DNA from: Cristatella mucedo
Lineage: Eukaryota; Bryozoa; Phylactolaemata; Cristatellidae
NCBI GenBank assembly: GCA_009760855.2
Contig: WPIO01000173.1
Coordinates: forward strand, 433,501-497,500
DNA length: 64,000 nucleotides
Direction: 5' to 3'
Shown here: positions 62,524-64,000 of the stretch, in pieces
Position numbering within the stretch: the first letter of the stretch is position 1
Layout of the letters: the number at the start of each line of letters is the position of its first letter
The notes under the pieces: model-generated
What the model was told of the DNA's origin: nothing
What the model saw: only the letters and a program-made list of their open reading frames with translations
Database searches by the model: none
Translations under genes and position numbers: made by a program

Positions 62524-63258
62524 TACTAATAATAGTAATGCACTTGATAAAGCGCCCTCAGATAACTCAATCTCTTTCTAGGCGCTTTACATTTGCTGCA
62601 AGGTGAAATGCAATTGAATGGTAAGTAAAATCATGCTTGAAAAACAAGCAAAATGAATAATATGGTTAGGGGTGACATGCACAGGGTCAGCATGCAAATG
62701 TGGTTAGTGGCAGTATGCACAGTGTCAGCACGCATTAGCACATCAAGGACGAATCACAGGGACCCACTAAATGCTGCCCTAAATTGGTGTGTTTTTAAGT
62801 TCTTTTTAAATGTGGTCAGGTCAGGGGATGTTCTTATGCAGGTCGGGAGGAAGTTCCAGGCTTTGGGAGCAAACGAACTAAATGAGCGGTCTCCAAAGGA
62901 TTTAAGGTTTGTACGAGGTATTTGTAAACTGTTGGATTCCGAAAAGCGGGTGGTACGATGCTTGGCCTAACGGGGGAGTATGTCTGAGAGATAGGCTTGA
63001 GCCAAAGAATGAAGGGACCTAAAAGTGAGCAACAAAACCTTGAAGTCAATCCGTTGCTTGACTGGTAGCCAGTGCAGGTGGGCGAGAAGTGGTGTGATGT
63101 GGCAACTGCGACGCTCACGACAGACAAGCCTAGCTGCAGAGTTTTGCACCAGCTGCAATCGCCTGATCGCACATGCCGGTAGGCGAGTAAGCAGTGTGTT
63201 GCAGAAGTCGAGACGGGATGTCACGAGTGCATGGACCAACTTAGACGTGGTATCCCCG
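62524..63258 (-). mobile_element. LINE-A 3' half, well preserved
   Basis: ATT tail, intact hairpin, 3' UTR, and an ORF2 end in two overlapping open pieces (62834-63172 and 62967-63239) split by a frameshift. Motifs include [20 protein letters not shown] and [15 protein letters not shown]. It sits 90 bases after exon 11, in the next intron. Confidence 0.9.
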
Positions 63259-64000
63259 TATGTACAGAAAAAACAACAGAGATGAACAATATAAGCGGTA
63301 CAGCATAACTACCGGTATTTGATGATATTAGAGATGGTTTGAATAATAATTTAGATGTTTTATAGCTCTCTATGTGACCTCGTCCCTCTATAGACATTAA
63401 AAGTTAACTGGAATGGAAGTGAATTGGTTAATTAGGGATACAACTGCAGTAGGCATAAAGACAAATGACGATTCGAACGGACTAAGCAAGCAAATGCTGT
63501 GAGGAGTATTTCTTCAGCAGAAAAACCTGAAAGAAAAAAATGGCACAGTTATGAGCAGTACACTCCAAATTGCCACGGAATCTCTACTTAATCGGGCCTG
63601 ATATACCAGGTTTGATTCCTGTTTGAGATAGTCTGCGATTTAAAAAACCCAAAAGCTGACCTACAAGCTCGTCATTTTCTAAAGAAGACGCCTTAGAAAG
63701 TGCCAGAGAGATTTCTGCCGTAGCCGCCGAGCTCAGTCGAGCCAACTGGGCGATAGAGATATTGCACATGCAGCTTTTTTCATAATGTACAAACAATGCA
63801 AGCTATGTTCAAGACTTGGACTCAAATATAAAGCTGTTTACGGGGCAGGGTAGGAATTACCGGTGAAAATTAATGTTTCTAGAATCAGGCACGATAAATT
63901 CAATCAAAACGTTTATCAGCGTTATCAGCTCATGCTAGTTATTAAGACCTATTAAATATTAGTATGGAAGGCATTCATATCCGATGCATTAGAGAGAATA
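63259..64000. other. Unassigned sequence at the right edge (intron)
   Basis: AT-rich DNA with no continuation exon of the WD40 gene. A minus-strand frame at 63584-63796 has a helix-like composition (LARLSSAATAEISLALSK) but no domain or splice partner. Confidence 0.4.

Overview
This is a window of animal nuclear DNA, most likely from an aquatic invertebrate. It has GT-AG introns, abundant non-LTR retrotransposons of the L2/CR1 type, tRNA-derived SINEs, many microsatellites and CpG-rich islands. There are no operons, ribosome binding sites or prokaryotic genes. The exact phylum cannot be fixed from the sequence.

One host gene can be reconstructed with confidence. Eleven plus-strand exons between 45656 and 62434 have GT-AG boundaries and matching phases throughout. 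They encode the first 666 codons of a large WD40-repeat protein that resembles the poorly studied WDR97 family. The gene runs off the right edge. Its introns hold LINE insertions, SINE fragments, minisatellites, a GA/GACA satellite and near-perfect palindromes. A second, weaker candidate is a minus-strand first coding exon at 31939-32173, inside a GC- and CpG-rich island (about 30.2-33.1 kb) that looks like a promoter.

From 1 to about 45 kb the window is dominated by retrotransposon debris in both orientations. LINE-A (about 40 pieces) ends in a nested double hairpin followed by (ATT)n. LINE-B (8 pieces) ends in short ATTAC repeats. The best LINE-A copy (42534-44068) keeps a 426-codon open reverse transcriptase fragment with its DD motif. 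SINE-A and SINE-B have tRNA-like heads, and SINE-B carries the same 3' hairpin as LINE-A, so it is probably mobilised by LINE-A. Nested insertions give a relative chronology: B into A, A into A, A into B, SINE-B into B.

The most unusual element is a 184-bp hAT-type non-autonomous transposon at 33290-33473. It has an 8-bp target duplication (7/8 match), and its ends resemble the SPIN ('Space Invader') elements known for horizontal transfer between animals. A dispersed repeat of about 205 bp that I cannot assign occurs twice (39371-39578 and 44710-44913).
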